Shown here: positions 8,426 through 23,759 of the stretch, one piece after another | How positions within the stretch are numbered: the stretch's first letter is position 1 | How the letters are laid out: every line of letters starts with the position of its first letter | Assembly (NCBI RefSeq): GCF_030246945.1 | Contig: NZ_CP126742.1 | Coordinates: 2,604,001-2,668,000 of the forward strand | Direction of reading: 5' to 3' | Length of the DNA: 64,000 nucleotides | Source of the DNA: Microbacterium sp. zg-Y1090 | GTDB taxonomy: Bacteria > Actinomycetota > Actinomycetes > Actinomycetales > Microbacteriaceae | The notes under the pieces: generated by a model | What the model was told of the DNA's origin: nothing | Database searches by the model: none | Seen by the model: the letters and a program-made list of their open reading frames with translations, nothing else | Made by a program: the position numbers and the translations under genes

Positions 8426-8458
8426 CGAAGGGGCCGTCCCACCGGGGCGGCCCCTTCG
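8426..8458 (+). terminator. Intrinsic terminator after the Bax inhibitor-1 gene
   Basis: A perfect 10-bp stem, CGAAGGGGCC (8426-8435) with GGCCCCTTCG (8449-8458), starts 12 bp after the stop codon. It has no long T tract, as is common in high-GC actinobacteria. Confidence 0.75.
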
Positions 8459-8493
8459 TCGTCCCCGGCCCCGTCCCCCGCCCCGTCCCCACC

Positions 8494-8562
8494 GTGAGAC
8501 GAAAGCCGGTGGCCGAGACGGCGGGTACCACCCATGTTCTCGGCCGTCAGGATTCGTCTCAC
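8494..8562. repeat. Dispersed hairpin element, copy 2 (intact outer arms)
   Basis: The outer arms GTGAGACGAA (8494-8503) and TTCGTCTCAC (8553-8562) pair perfectly. The inner arms around GGCCGAGA and TCTCGGCC also pair, about a GGGTaccACCC centre. The sequence matches copy 1 at 4184-4254. The right arm contains the stop codon of the convergent glycosyltransferase gene (8559-8561), so the element has become part of that gene's end. Confidence 0.75.
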
Positions 8563-9980
8563 CGATGCGGCGGGCGGCCGGGGCGCGAGGCGGGGGCGTC
8601 GAGGGCGGCGCGCGCGGCGACGGCGAGAGCGCGCATCGAGGAGGCGGCATCCATCTGCGCGGCCGCCGCCCGCGCGGCATCCGACAGCCAGGCGCGCACG
8701 CCCGGCCCCGTCAGAAGCGCGGTCAGCGCGCCGGCGAGAGCGTCGACGTCACCGTCGGGCACCAGCATGCCGCCGCCTCGCGCGAGGGTGTCGCGGGGCC
8801 CGTAGGGCATGTCGTACGAGACCACCGGCACACCGTGGCCCAGCGCCTCGAGCACGACCAGCGGCTGCCCCTCGTTCGTGCTGGTCAAGGCGAACAGGTC
8901 GGCGGTGGCCCACGCCGCCTCGGGATCGGCGGTGTGACCGTGCAGCACCACCGCGTCGGCGACGCCGAGCTCGTCGGCGAGCGACTGCAGCGCCGCGCGC
9001 TCCGGCCCGTCGCCGTAGACATGCAGCTCGGCGTGCGGCACCGACGCGCGCACGGTCGCCAGCGCCCGGATGGCGTGATCGACGCGCTTGCGGGCGCTCA
9101 GCGTGTTGAGCATGACGATGCGCCCCGCCACCGGGTCGTTCGCGAGCCCCGACGGCGCGGGATGAGGCACGACGAACGAGCGGATGCCGTCGCCCACGCG
9201 TCGCTCCACGTCGCGCTGCTGCGACGGGGTGAGCCACAGCACGCCGTCGAAGCGGTCGGCGATGTCGAGCCACCGCGACCACGCGGCATCCATCGGCGCG
9301 TCCCACGTATACGGCGCCTGCAGGTGGCAGGCGTGGGTGGTGTGCAGCACCCGGATCGCGGGGTCGAGCAGCGGAGGCGCATCGGCCACCAGCAGCTCCC
9401 CCACCTGGCGCGCCTCGCAGAGCACCGCCACCGGGCGTGCGGATGCCGCGGCGCGCGCATTCACCCACGCGCGGTACAGCCCGCCGAACCCCGGCAGCCA
9501 GCCCACCGGCGCCGCGCCGTCCTCGGACCACACGGTCACCGGCGCGGAACTCAGGTGCCATGCCGGGTCACCGGAGATCACCGGAAGCTCCAGCACGGTG
9601 CGGCCTGCGGCATCGGCGATGACACGGGCGCCGGTCACCGTGCCGTGCGCGTCTTCGTCCGGCGCCGGCGCGGGAAGCGGCAGGGCCGCCGCGCGCAGCC
9701 AGCCGGCATCCGCGCGGGCGTCGTCGAAGAGGTTGCGCAGGTCGTCCGGGTCCGTGAGCAGCCCCCGGCGCACCCACTCCGCGCGATCGCGGTCGTGGTC
9801 GGCCCGCTCGCCCGGGTCGACGGTGAGCAGCGTCACCCGCGCGCCGGCGGCGGCCATGTCCTGCGCGCGGCGCAGCACCGAGATGGTGAAGCCGCCGTCG
9901 CGGTCGGGGATCAGCCGGCTCGCCAGAACCAGGTAGTCGGCATCGGGCAGCACGGAATCGGGCAGCACGGGGTCGGTCAT
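8559..9980 (-). CDS. Glycosyltransferase, family 4-like (GT-B fold)
   Basis: 473 residues from ATG 9980, chosen because GGGAGGA lies at proper spacing and the frame upstream is intergenic. The C-terminal GT-B donor domain shows RIVMLNTLSARKRVDHAI, LHVYGDGPERAALQ and the donor-binding STNEGQPLVVLEALGHGVPVV (about 385-405), with the E-x7-E-like pair of retaining GT4 enzymes. The N-terminal part resembles the acceptor domain of TagE/GtfA-type transferases that glycosylate teichoic acids or surface proteins. No membrane helix, so it works in the cytoplasm. It stands alone, 95 bp downstream of guaA. Its stop codon lies inside the palindromic element. Confidence 0.8.
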   Translation of the reverse strand: MTDPVLPDSVLPDADYLVLASRLIPDRDGGFTISVLRRAQDMAAAGARVTLLTVDPGERADHDRDRAEWVRRGLLTDPDDLRNLFDDARADAGWLRAAALPLPAPAPDEDAHGTVTGARVIADAAGRTVLELPVISGDPAWHLSSAPVTVWSEDGAAPVGWLPGFGGLYRAWVNARAAASARPVAVLCEARQVGELLVADAPPLLDPAIRVLHTTHACHLQAPYTWDAPMDAAWSRWLDIADRFDGVLWLTPSQQRDVERRVGDGIRSFVVPHPAPSGLANDPVAGRIVMLNTLSARKRVDHAIRALATVRASVPHAELHVYGDGPERAALQSLADELGVADAVVLHGHTADPEAAWATADLFALTSTNEGQPLVVLEALGHGVPVVSYDMPYGPRDTLARGGGMLVPDGDVDALAGALTALLTGPGVRAWLSDAARAAAAQMDAASSMRALAVAARAALDAPASRPGRPPHR

Positions 9981-10033
9981 CGATCCATCCTCCCCCACGC
10001 CTCTCGGTCGGCTGCCGATCCCCGGCCGCAAAC

Positions 10034-10069
10034 GACGGATGCCGCGACCCTCAGGCCGCGGCATCCGTC
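10034..10069 (-). terminator. Terminator hairpin downstream of guaA
   Basis: The 13-bp perfect stem GACGGATGCCGCG (10034-10046) with CGCGGCATCCGTC (10057-10069) lies just past the guaA stop. Each arm contains the GGATGCC/GGCATCC heptamer that is abundant in this window. Confidence 0.7.
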
Positions 10070-10075
10070 ACCGGC

Positions 10076-11655
<1,580 letters not shown>

Positions 11656-11659
<4 letters not shown>

Positions 11660-12207
11660 CGGTTGCCTTCCGTAGCGGGGGCGGGGGCGGGATCGGGTGC
11701 ACCGGCGGACGCCGGGGGCGTGGTTGGCACGGGAGCGGCGTCGCCGGCGACGACCGCCGCAGCTGCGGCATCGGCTTCGCGGCGGGCGAGGTAGGCCTTG
11801 ACGTCGCGGGCGACGCCGGCCTCCATGAAGAACGACAGCAGGGGCACGATGCCGCCGCTGGCCAGCAGCAGGAACCGCCAGAACGGCCACCGCATGAGGC
11901 TCCAGATGCGGAAGCATGCGAAGAGGTACACCACGTAGAACCAGCCGTGCGCGATGAGGATGCCCAGCGACAGGTTCAGACCGTCACCGGTGGAGATGAG
12001 CTCCCCCTCGGGACCGGGGACGACGGGCGCGAGCCACAGCAGTCCGCCCGAACCCCCGGCGAAGACCTCGACAGCCAGGGGCGTGTACTTCAGGACCATC
12101 TCGGCGCAGAGCAGCAGCAGTCCCACACCGGTGATCACCGAGGCGATCTGGTAGAAGCGCAGAGCCCCGCGGATCGCCGGAAAGGAGGCGAGTTTGGGTG
12201 CCGGCAT
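11656..12207 (-). CDS. DUF3817 family membrane protein
   Basis: 183 residues. Three to four hydrophobic segments (around [38 protein letters not shown] and [19 protein letters not shown]) match the DUF3817 family of small actinobacterial membrane proteins of unknown function. The Ala/Pro-rich tail of about 45 residues is low complexity. Two in-frame ATGs exist, at 12216 and 12207. I prefer 12207, because a -10-like TAGGAT (12215-12220) overlaps the first ATG and sits 7 bp before the second, the spacing of a leaderless transcript. The stop overlaps the guaA TTG start, so the two are co-translated. Confidence 0.85.
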
Positions 12208-12258
12208 GGGTTCCATCCTACCGCCGCCGCCTGAGTCCCCCGCCCGCGCGCGGAGGCC

Positions 12259-13176
12259 TCACGGCGCGTTCGCGGCGGCATCCTCCTCGAGGGCCTCGAG
12301 CTCCTTCTCCCACGCGTCGCGGGCCAGCCGGTACCACATGTAGAACGCGAAGCCGGCGAAGACGACCCACTCCACCGCGTAGAAGATGTTGAGCCAGTTC
12401 ACCGACGAGCCCTCGTCGGGCGGCGGCGAGTGGATCGCCTCGAGGCCGGCGAACGGCTCGGCCGATGTGAGGTACGCGCGGTACACGTCGAGGCCCTCGG
12501 TGTCATGCCACTGCGCCAGCAGAGCCGCCGGAGACATGCGGGTCATCTCGTGCGGGTCCGTCCCGCGCGGCGGGATGGCGGGACCTTCGTCGGCGATGAT
12601 CCGACCGGTGACGTCGACGACGGCATCCGGGTGCTGTTCGGCTTGCGCTTCGAGCTCCTCGACGGCGGCGGCGGCACGCTCGCGTGTGGGCGCCCAGCCG
12701 ACGGCGACGGCCAGCGACGTGGGCTGGTCACTGCCGACGGAGGCGGCGTCGAGGCGCAGCTGGCCGGTGACCCAGTAGCCTTCCGTCCCGTCATTGAAAC
12801 GGGAACCCACGACGAGGAAGTCGCCGGGGATCCATCTCCCGGACGCCTCGACCTTCTGGCCTCCCAGCGGCTGCGACAGATACTGCCCGGGCTCGGTCAC
12901 CTCGGCGATGGGCCGCACCTGCTCGGTCGCCCCCGGGCGCGGTGGGTCGGTGTCGATGGCATTGCCCAGCTGCCACTGGCCGAGCCAGGCGAACACGCCG
13001 GCGATCGCCAGGGCGAGGGCGAGCATGCCGAGCCACCAGGGACGGAGCATCACCTCGCGCAGCGTCGGCGGAAACTGCAGCGGCACGGCGGATGCCGCGG
13101 CATCCGCCGTCGACGCGCTCGTCGCCGACCCCGCACCGGGGGTGGCGTGCGTGTGCGGGTCGTGCGCGTGCATCAC
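12259..13176 (-). CDS. SURF1 family protein (cytochrome oxidase assembly)
   Basis: About 305 residues. A His-rich N-terminus (MHAHDPHTHA) and an Ala-rich linker precede the first membrane helix (LGMLALALAIAGVFAWLGQWQL), which carries the SURF1 hallmark LGxWQL. A large extracytoplasmic domain follows, then the second helix near the end (NWLNIFYAVEWVVFAGFAFY). SURF1 proteins assist haem insertion into aa3-type cytochrome oxidase. The GTG at 13176 overlaps the guaB3 stop (GTGA); an ATG at 13173 is an equally possible start. The N-terminal His cluster could bind metal, but this is inference. Confidence 0.9.
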   Translation of the reverse strand: MMHAHDPHTHATPGAGSATSASTADAAASAVPLQFPPTLREVMLRPWWLGMLALALAIAGVFAWLGQWQLGNAIDTDPPRPGATEQVRPIAEVTEPGQYLSQPLGGQKVEASGRWIPGDFLVVGSRFNDGTEGYWVTGQLRLDAASVGSDQPTSLAVAVGWAPTRERAAAAVEELEAQAEQHPDAVVDVTGRIIADEGPAIPPRGTDPHEMTRMSPAALLAQWHDTEGLDVYRAYLTSAEPFAGLEAIHSPPPDEGSSVNWLNIFYAVEWVVFAGFAFYMWYRLARDAWEKELEALEEDAAANAP

Positions 13177-14297
13177 TTGGCTGCGTACGGCGCGACGACG
13201 ACCTCGACGCGCTGGAACTCCTTGAGGTCCGAGTAGCCGGTCGTCGCCATCGACTTCTTGAGCGCGCCGATGAGGTTGGCGGTTCCGTCTGCGACGGGGG
13301 CCGGCCCGTAGAGCACGGACTCGAGGTTCATCTTCTGCTCGACGCGGATACGGCTGCCGCGCGGGAGCTGGGGATGGTGGGCTTCGGCGCCCCAGTGGTA
13401 GCCGCGCCCGGGGGCGTCGGTGGCGCGGGCGAGGGCGACGCCGAGCATGACGGCATCCGCCCCCATGGCGAGCGCCTTCACGATGTCACCCGAGGTGCCG
13501 ACGCTGCCGTCGGCGATGACGTGCACATAGCGCCCGCCCGACTCATCGAGGTAGTCGCGGCGAGCGCCGGCGACGTCGGCGACGGCGGTCGCCATGGGTG
13601 CGTGGATGCCGAGCGTCGCGCGGGTGGTCGAGGCGGCTCCTCCGCCGAAGCCGACGAGCACGCCCGCCGCGCCCGTGCGCATGAGGTGCAGGGCCGCGGT
13701 GTAGGTCGACGCACCACCGACGATGACGGGCACGTCGAGGTCGTAGATGAATTTCTTGAGGTTCAGGGGCGCGTCGACGCTGGAGACGTGCTCGGCCGAG
13801 ACGGTGGTGCCGCGGATGACGAACAGATCGACGCCGGCGGCGACGACGGTCTCGTACAGCTCCTGCGTGCGCTGCGGGGTGAGGGCGCCGGCGACGGTGA
13901 CGCCTGCGGCGCGGATCTCGGCGAGCCGATCGCGCACGAGCTCGGGCTTGATCGGCTCGGCGTACAGCTCCTGCATGCGGGCGGTCGCGTTCTCGGCGGG
14001 GAGCCCTGCGATCTCGGCCAGCAGGGGGTCCGGGTCGTCGTAACGGGTCCACAGGCCCTCGAGGTCGAGCACACCGAGCCCGCCGAGACGGCCCAGCATG
14101 ATGGCCGTCCGCGGACTGACGACGGAGTCCATCGGGGCGCCCAGCACCGGGATGTCGAACTGGAAGGCGTCGATGGCCCAGCCCGTCGAGACGTCCTCGG
14201 GGTTGCGGGTGCGCCGCGAAGGCACGACCGCGATGTCGTCGAACGCGTAGGCGCGGCGTGCGCGCTTGGCGCGGCCGATCTCGATCTCCATGCTCAC
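13173..14297 (-). CDS. guaB3: GuaB3 family IMP dehydrogenase-related protein
   Basis: 374 residues with the IMPDH TIM barrel (AYAFDDIAVVPSRRTRNPEDV at the start, VPVIVGGASTYTAALHLMRTG in the middle). It has no CBS domains and I cannot find the GxGSxC catalytic loop of true IMPDH. These are the features of the actinobacterial GuaB3 group, linked to purine interconversion but of debated activity. Two starts are possible. GTG 14297 sits 6 bp after TAGGCT (14304-14309), the leaderless pattern. ATG 14291 has GGAGGGG upstream. It lies 78 bp downstream of guaB on the same strand and overlaps the SURF1 gene. Confidence 0.92.
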   Translation of the reverse strand: MSMEIEIGRAKRARRAYAFDDIAVVPSRRTRNPEDVSTGWAIDAFQFDIPVLGAPMDSVVSPRTAIMLGRLGGLGVLDLEGLWTRYDDPDPLLAEIAGLPAENATARMQELYAEPIKPELVRDRLAEIRAAGVTVAGALTPQRTQELYETVVAAGVDLFVIRGTTVSAEHVSSVDAPLNLKKFIYDLDVPVIVGGASTYTAALHLMRTGAAGVLVGFGGGAASTTRATLGIHAPMATAVADVAGARRDYLDESGGRYVHVIADGSVGTSGDIVKALAMGADAVMLGVALARATDAPGRGYHWGAEAHHPQLPRGSRIRVEQKMNLESVLYGPAPVADGTANLIGALKKSMATTGYSDLKEFQRVEVVVAPYAAK

Positions 14298-14375
14298 CCC
14301 TCCAGCCTACCCGCCCCCTCTTCCCCACCCGCCGAGTGCGTGCTCGGGGGCCGGAAGGCGGCGGCGGTGCGCAGG

Positions 14376-20231
<5,856 letters not shown>

Positions 20232-20250
20232 CGCGGGGCGCCCGGACGAG

Positions 20251-20280
20251 GGGGGGTGGATGCCACGGCATCCACCCCCC
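20251..20280 (+). terminator. Intrinsic terminator of livHMGF
   Basis: GGGGGGTGGATGCC (20251-20264) and GGCATCCACCCCCC (20267-20280) form a perfect 14-bp stem with a tight loop, followed by TTTCTC. Confidence 0.85.
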
Positions 20281-20364
20281 TTTCTCGCGCGCGTGAGCCG
20301 TGCACGGGCAGGCACCGCGGGCCGGGCCAGCGCGCGCGGGCGCCGCGGCACGGGCCAGCGCGGG

Positions 20365-20703
20365 CCTGTTCCGGTGTCGCAAATGGACCCTGCCCCGCGC
20401 AGGAACCAGCCAAACGCGACACTCGAGCAGCACGGGCGGGCACCGGCGTGCACGCGTCAGCACCGCGAACCGCGGGGCATCGCGCGGCCTGTTCCGGTGT
20501 CGCAAACGGACCATGCCCCGCGCAGCAACCGACCAAACGCGACACTCGAGCAGCACGGGCGGGCACCGGCGTGCACGCGTCAGCACCGCGAACCGCGGGG
20601 CATCGCGCGGCCTGTTCCGGTGTCGCAAACGGACCCTGCCCCGCGCAGCAACCAGCCAAACGCGACACTCGAGCAGCACGGGCGGGCACCGGCGTGCACG
20701 CGC
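20365..20703. repeat. Tandem repeat, 123-bp unit, about 2.75 copies
   Basis: Units begin with CCTGTTCCGGTGTCGCAAA at 20365, 20488 and 20611, exactly 123 bp apart and almost identical. Each unit contains an inverted repeat, GTGTCGC with GCGACAC (20374-20380 and 20416-20422 in the first unit). A CTGC/GCAG mini-stem lies between the arms, so each unit can form a cruciform or RNA hairpin. 123 is divisible by three, which keeps reading frames open on both strands, but codon patterns and neighbours argue against a gene. It fills the gap between livF and the convergent binding-protein gene (20232-20811) together with terminators at both ends. Confidence 0.85.
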
Positions 20704-20771
20704 AGGCACGGGGCAGCGCCGGCGGGCACCGGCGCGGGCAGGCCGCGGGCACGGGCACGCCGCGGGCACGG

Positions 20772-20803
20772 GAAAGGCCCCGGAGCACGCTCCGGGGCCT
20801 TTC
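20772..20803 (-). terminator. Intrinsic terminator of the substrate-binding protein gene
   Basis: GAAAGGCCCCGGA (20772-20784) pairs with TCCGGGGCCTTTC (20791-20803), 13 bp, just beyond the stop codon on the minus strand. Confidence 0.8.
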
Positions 20804-20811
20804 GCGCGGCG

Positions 20812-22074
20812 TCAGTTGACGCGCGTGTGGATGTTGTCGGCGCCGTACTGGAAGATGCCGATCGTCGCCTCGGTCGGGTCGCCGGCCTCGTCGAACGCGA
20901 CGCCACCGGAGTAGCCGTCGTAGTCGGCGGTGCCACCGTCGAGGATGATGTCGGCGCAGTCGGCGAACGACTCGCACTTCTCACCATCGCCGGAGCCGCC
21001 CGAGACCTCCGCCAGCGCACCGGCGATGTCGCCCGGGTCGGAGGAGTTGGCCGCGAGTGCGGCGAGCGCCAGCAGCACGACGGCGTCGTACGACTCCGCC
21101 GCGTAGTTGAAGTCGACCAGTTCGCTGCCGTCCTGCTCGAGCCACTGGGCCGACAGGCGCTCCTGGAAGTCGTCCGAAAGCACCGGGCCGGGCTGGGTGC
21201 CCTTCGATCCCTCGATCGACACCGGCATGTCGGCGCCCCACTGCGAGATGTTGCCATCCACGAAGTAGAAGTTCGCGCCGTCGAAGCCGCTGTTCACGAA
21301 CGACGGGACGATGGTCGCCGTCTCCTCGAACCCGATCACCGCGATGGCGTCGGGGTTCTCGGCGAGGATCGACGAGACCTGTGCGCTGAAGTTCGTGTCA
21401 CCCAGGTTGTACGACTCGCTGGCGACGACCTCGCCACCGGTGGCGGTGAAGGTCTCGCTCAGCGCGGCCTCGAGGCCGGTGCCGTAGGCATCGTTCAGGT
21501 AGATGATGCCGAGGGCCTTGTGGCCGTCCTCCGCGATGAGGTTGCCGAGCACCTCGCCCTGCAGCAGGTCGCTGGGGGCGGTGCGCCAGTAGAGGTTGTC
21601 GTCGTCCCACGTCGTGAAGTCCGGCGACGTGTTCGCCGGCGAGAACGTGATGACGCCGGCACCGACGGCCTGGTCGAGGAACAGCTTGGTCACACCCGAC
21701 GACGCGGCGCCGATGAGGGCCTGCACCCCGTTGCCGAGCAGGCGCGGCACGGTGGTCTCGTAGGCCTTGTTGTCGGTGTCACCCGAGTCGCCGTACTCCA
21801 CCTCGACGGTGATGCCCTTGTCCGCCTCGTTGATCTCGGCGACGGCCAGGCCCACACCCGCCTCCTCCGGCGGGCCGAGGTATGCCAGCGAGCCGGTCTG
21901 CGGCAGAACGGTGCCGATGCTGAGGGTGAGTGCCTCGCGCTCCTCGGTCGGCCCCGCGGAGGTCTCTGCGGGCTCGCTCGTACCGGCACAGCCGGCCAGG
22001 ATCATCGCGCTCGCCCCGGCCACGGCGACGACGCCGAGGAACGAGGAACGGCGCGAACGTGTGAAGACGCTCAT
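20812..22074 (-). CDS. ABC transporter substrate-binding lipoprotein (HAAT/LivK type)
   Basis: 420 residues from ATG 22074 (GGGAG upstream). The signal peptide ends in a lipobox, ILAGC with Cys29, so the mature protein is a membrane-anchored lipoprotein. The periplasmic-binding-protein fold of the LivK family is seen in TLSIGTVLPQTGSLAYLGPP, VEVEYGDSGDTDNKAYETT, ALIGAASSGVTKLFLDQ and AESYDAVVLLALAALA. It captures a small ligand (branched-chain amino acid, amide or urea; not decidable here) and delivers it to LivHMGF, whose operon converges on this gene. A possible GlnR-type site lies about 100 bp upstream. Confidence 0.92.
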   Translation of the reverse strand: MSVFTRSRRSSFLGVVAVAGASAMILAGCAGTSEPAETSAGPTEEREALTLSIGTVLPQTGSLAYLGPPEEAGVGLAVAEINEADKGITVEVEYGDSGDTDNKAYETTVPRLLGNGVQALIGAASSGVTKLFLDQAVGAGVITFSPANTSPDFTTWDDDNLYWRTAPSDLLQGEVLGNLIAEDGHKALGIIYLNDAYGTGLEAALSETFTATGGEVVASESYNLGDTNFSAQVSSILAENPDAIAVIGFEETATIVPSFVNSGFDGANFYFVDGNISQWGADMPVSIEGSKGTQPGPVLSDDFQERLSAQWLEQDGSELVDFNYAAESYDAVVLLALAALAANSSDPGDIAGALAEVSGGSGDGEKCESFADCADIILDGGTADYDGYSGGVAFDEAGDPTEATIGIFQYGADNIHTRVN

Positions 22075-22170
22075 AGTGCTCCCTAATTGTGGTGAAAGAC
22101 ACGGAAGGTCGGGCGCCGTGCCAGTGGGTCCCAACCTAAACCCCGCTCCTCACCCGCAATGTTGCGATGT

Positions 22171-22208
22171 GTTAACGGTCTGAAACAGAACAGTCTCGGA
22201 ACGATAAC
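22171..22208. promoter_or_regulatory. Possible GlnR-type nitrogen box
   Basis: GTTAA (22171), GAAAC (22182), GTCTC (22193) and ATAAC (22204) are spaced by 11 bp, matching the arrangement gTnAC-n6-GaAAC repeated twice known for actinobacterial GlnR. The second half-site is perfect; the others have one or two mismatches. It is about 100 bp upstream of the binding-protein start. Confidence 0.3.
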
Positions 22209-22229
22209 GGCGGCGCCCGCATTTGATAT

Positions 22230-22259
22230 GAGCGGATGCCGGAGCGACGGCATCCGCTC
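22230..22259 (-). terminator. Hairpin terminator of rarD
   Basis: GAGCGGATGCC (22230-22240) and GGCATCCGCTC (22249-22259) form an 11-bp perfect stem overlapping the rarD stop codon. It uses the same GGATGCC/GGCATCC arms as several other terminators here. Confidence 0.65.
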
Positions 22260-23196
22260 AGGTCACCGCGCCGAGGTCGTCCACCCCGCGCGGCCGCCGG
22301 GCATGACGGAGCGAGTCGGCGGTGAGCAGGGTGAGCGCGAGCCACACCAGCGCGAAGCCCGCCCAGCGTTCGGGCGGCATGTCCTCACCGAGCCACACCC
22401 CGATCGCGAACTGCAGGATGGGCGCGACGAACTGCAGCAGGCCCATGACCGTCAGTGGCGCACGCCGCGCGCCGGCGGCGAAGAAGAGCAGCGGCGTGGC
22501 GGTGATGACCCCGGCGAGCCCGAGCAGCACGGCGTGCCCGATACCGGCGGTGCCCATCGTGATACCGGTGGTCGCGCCGACGACGATGAGCTGCACGATC
22601 GCGACCGGCAGCAGCCAGAACGACTCGAGGGTCAGGCCGCTGACGGCATCCACCGCCGGACCCAGCTGCTTCTTCACCAGCCCGTACAGGCCGAACGAGG
22701 CGGCGAGGGTGAGGGCGATCCACGGGAAGGCGCCGTAGCCGACGACGATGACCACGACCGCCGCTGCGGCGATGCCGAGGGCGACCCACTGCGTGACCCG
22801 CAGGCGCTCACGCAGCACCAGCACCCCGAGCAGCACCGTCACGATCGGATTGATGAAGTATCCGAGGCTCGCCTCGAGCACGTGGCCCGTGAGCGTGGCG
22901 ATGAGGAAGACCTGCCAGTTGACGTAGATCAGCGCCCCGGCGACGGCCGTCCACAGCAGCAGGCGCGGCCGGCGCACGATCGCGATGATCTTCGGCCACG
23001 ACCGGGTCACCGTCAGCAGCAGCAGGCAGAAGACGAACGACAGCAGCACCCGCCAGGACACGACCTCCCACGGGCCGGTGGGGGCGAGCACGAGGAAATA
23101 GAGGGGCATGAAGCCCCACAGGAAGTAGGACGCGAAGGCGTACACCCCGCCGAGCAGGCGCTCGCGGGCGGGGTCGGCGGCAGGGGCTGTCGTCAC
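22258..23196 (-). CDS. rarD: EamA family transporter RarD
   Basis: 312 residues with ten predicted helices and the RarD start pattern (GVYAFASYFLWGFMPLYFLVL, then a short loop and WRVLLSFVFCLLLL). GYFINPIVTVLLGVLVLRERL is the conserved middle and LLQFVAPILQFAIGVWLGE the last domain. RarD proteins belong to the drug/metabolite transporter superfamily; the natural substrate is unknown. The GTG at 23196 lies 6 bp after TAGGCT (23203-23208), a leaderless-type promoter. It is monocistronic, with a terminator at each side. Confidence 0.92.
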   Translation of the reverse strand: MTTAPAADPARERLLGGVYAFASYFLWGFMPLYFLVLAPTGPWEVVSWRVLLSFVFCLLLLTVTRSWPKIIAIVRRPRLLLWTAVAGALIYVNWQVFLIATLTGHVLEASLGYFINPIVTVLLGVLVLRERLRVTQWVALGIAAAAVVVIVVGYGAFPWIALTLAASFGLYGLVKKQLGPAVDAVSGLTLESFWLLPVAIVQLIVVGATTGITMGTAGIGHAVLLGLAGVITATPLLFFAAGARRAPLTVMGLLQFVAPILQFAIGVWLGEDMPPERWAGFALVWLALTLLTADSLRHARRPRGVDDLGAVT

Positions 23197-23224
23197 CGCC
23201 TCAGCCTAGAGCCGCCGCAACGAC

Positions 23225-23259
23225 GAAGGCCCCGGATGCCAGTGGCATCCGGGGCCTTC
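23225..23259 (-). terminator. Intrinsic terminator of groES
   Basis: GAAGGCCCCGGATGCC (23225-23240) with GGCATCCGGGGCCTTC (23244-23259), a 16-bp perfect stem about 20 bp after the groES stop. Confidence 0.85.
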
Positions 23260-23279
23260 AGAAGTGAAGAGCAGTCCGA

Positions 23280-23576
23280 TCAGCGGACGACGACAGCCAG
23301 CACGTCGCGGGCCGACAGCACGAGCAGCTCGTCGCTACCGAACTTGACCTCGGTGCCGCCGTACTTGCTGTAGATCACGCGGTCGCCGACGGCGACGTCG
23401 AGCGGAATGCGGTTGCCGTTGTCGTCGATGCGGCCGGGGCCCACGGCGACGACCTCGCCCTCCTGGGGCTTCTCCTTCGCGGTGTCAGGAATGACCAGCC
23501 CGCTGGCGGTGGTCTGCTCGGCCTCGACCTGCTTGATGACGATGCGGTCCTCGAGCGGCTTGATGGAAACCGACAC
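23280..23576 (-). CDS. groES: Co-chaperonin GroES
   Basis: 98 residues, standard length. It has [11 protein letters not shown] at the start, the mobile loop around [12 protein letters not shown], and the C-terminal [25 protein letters not shown]. GroES forms the heptameric lid of GroEL in the cytoplasm. GTG start at 23576 with GAGGT upstream. There is no groEL next to it: a terminator and rarD follow, so groEL must lie elsewhere. Two CIRCE-type operators upstream indicate HrcA control. Confidence 0.97.
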   Translation of the reverse strand: MSVSIKPLEDRIVIKQVEAEQTTASGLVIPDTAKEKPQEGEVVAVGPGRIDDNGNRIPLDVAVGDRVIYSKYGGTEVKFGSDELLVLSARDVLAVVVR

Positions 23577-23609
23577 GGTCTACCTCTTTCTTGGAACTGA
23601 AGACTCGTT

Positions 23610-23636
23610 AGCACCCACCTGTTGAGAGTGCTAACG
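23610..23636 (-). promoter_or_regulatory. CIRCE operator 1 (HrcA site)
   Basis: TTAGCACCC, nine bases, then GAGTGCTAA: one mismatch to the CIRCE consensus TTAGCACTC-N9-GAGTGCTAA. It is 33 bp before the groES start. Confidence 0.92.
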
Positions 23637-23652
23637 CAAGTGTACGGGCGCA

Positions 23653-23679
23653 CTGGCACTCATGCAACGCGAGTGCCAG
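23653..23679 (-). promoter_or_regulatory. CIRCE-like operator 2
   Basis: CTGGCACTC, nine bases, then GAGTGCCAG: a perfect inverted repeat with the CIRCE core GCACTC-N9-GAGTGC and GG/CC in place of the TA/TA bases. It is 43 bp upstream of operator 1. Confidence 0.75.
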
Positions 23680-23759
23680 TCGAGGTGACGCCCCGTGACG
23701 CCGGCCGGTCGCGCAGCCACGTGGCGGCGCGCGACGGCCGGCCACCCTAGGCTGAACGG

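Noticed and set aside
20365..20703. CRISPR array
   Set aside because: Units are 123 bp long and contiguous, with no unique spacers and no cas genes nearby.
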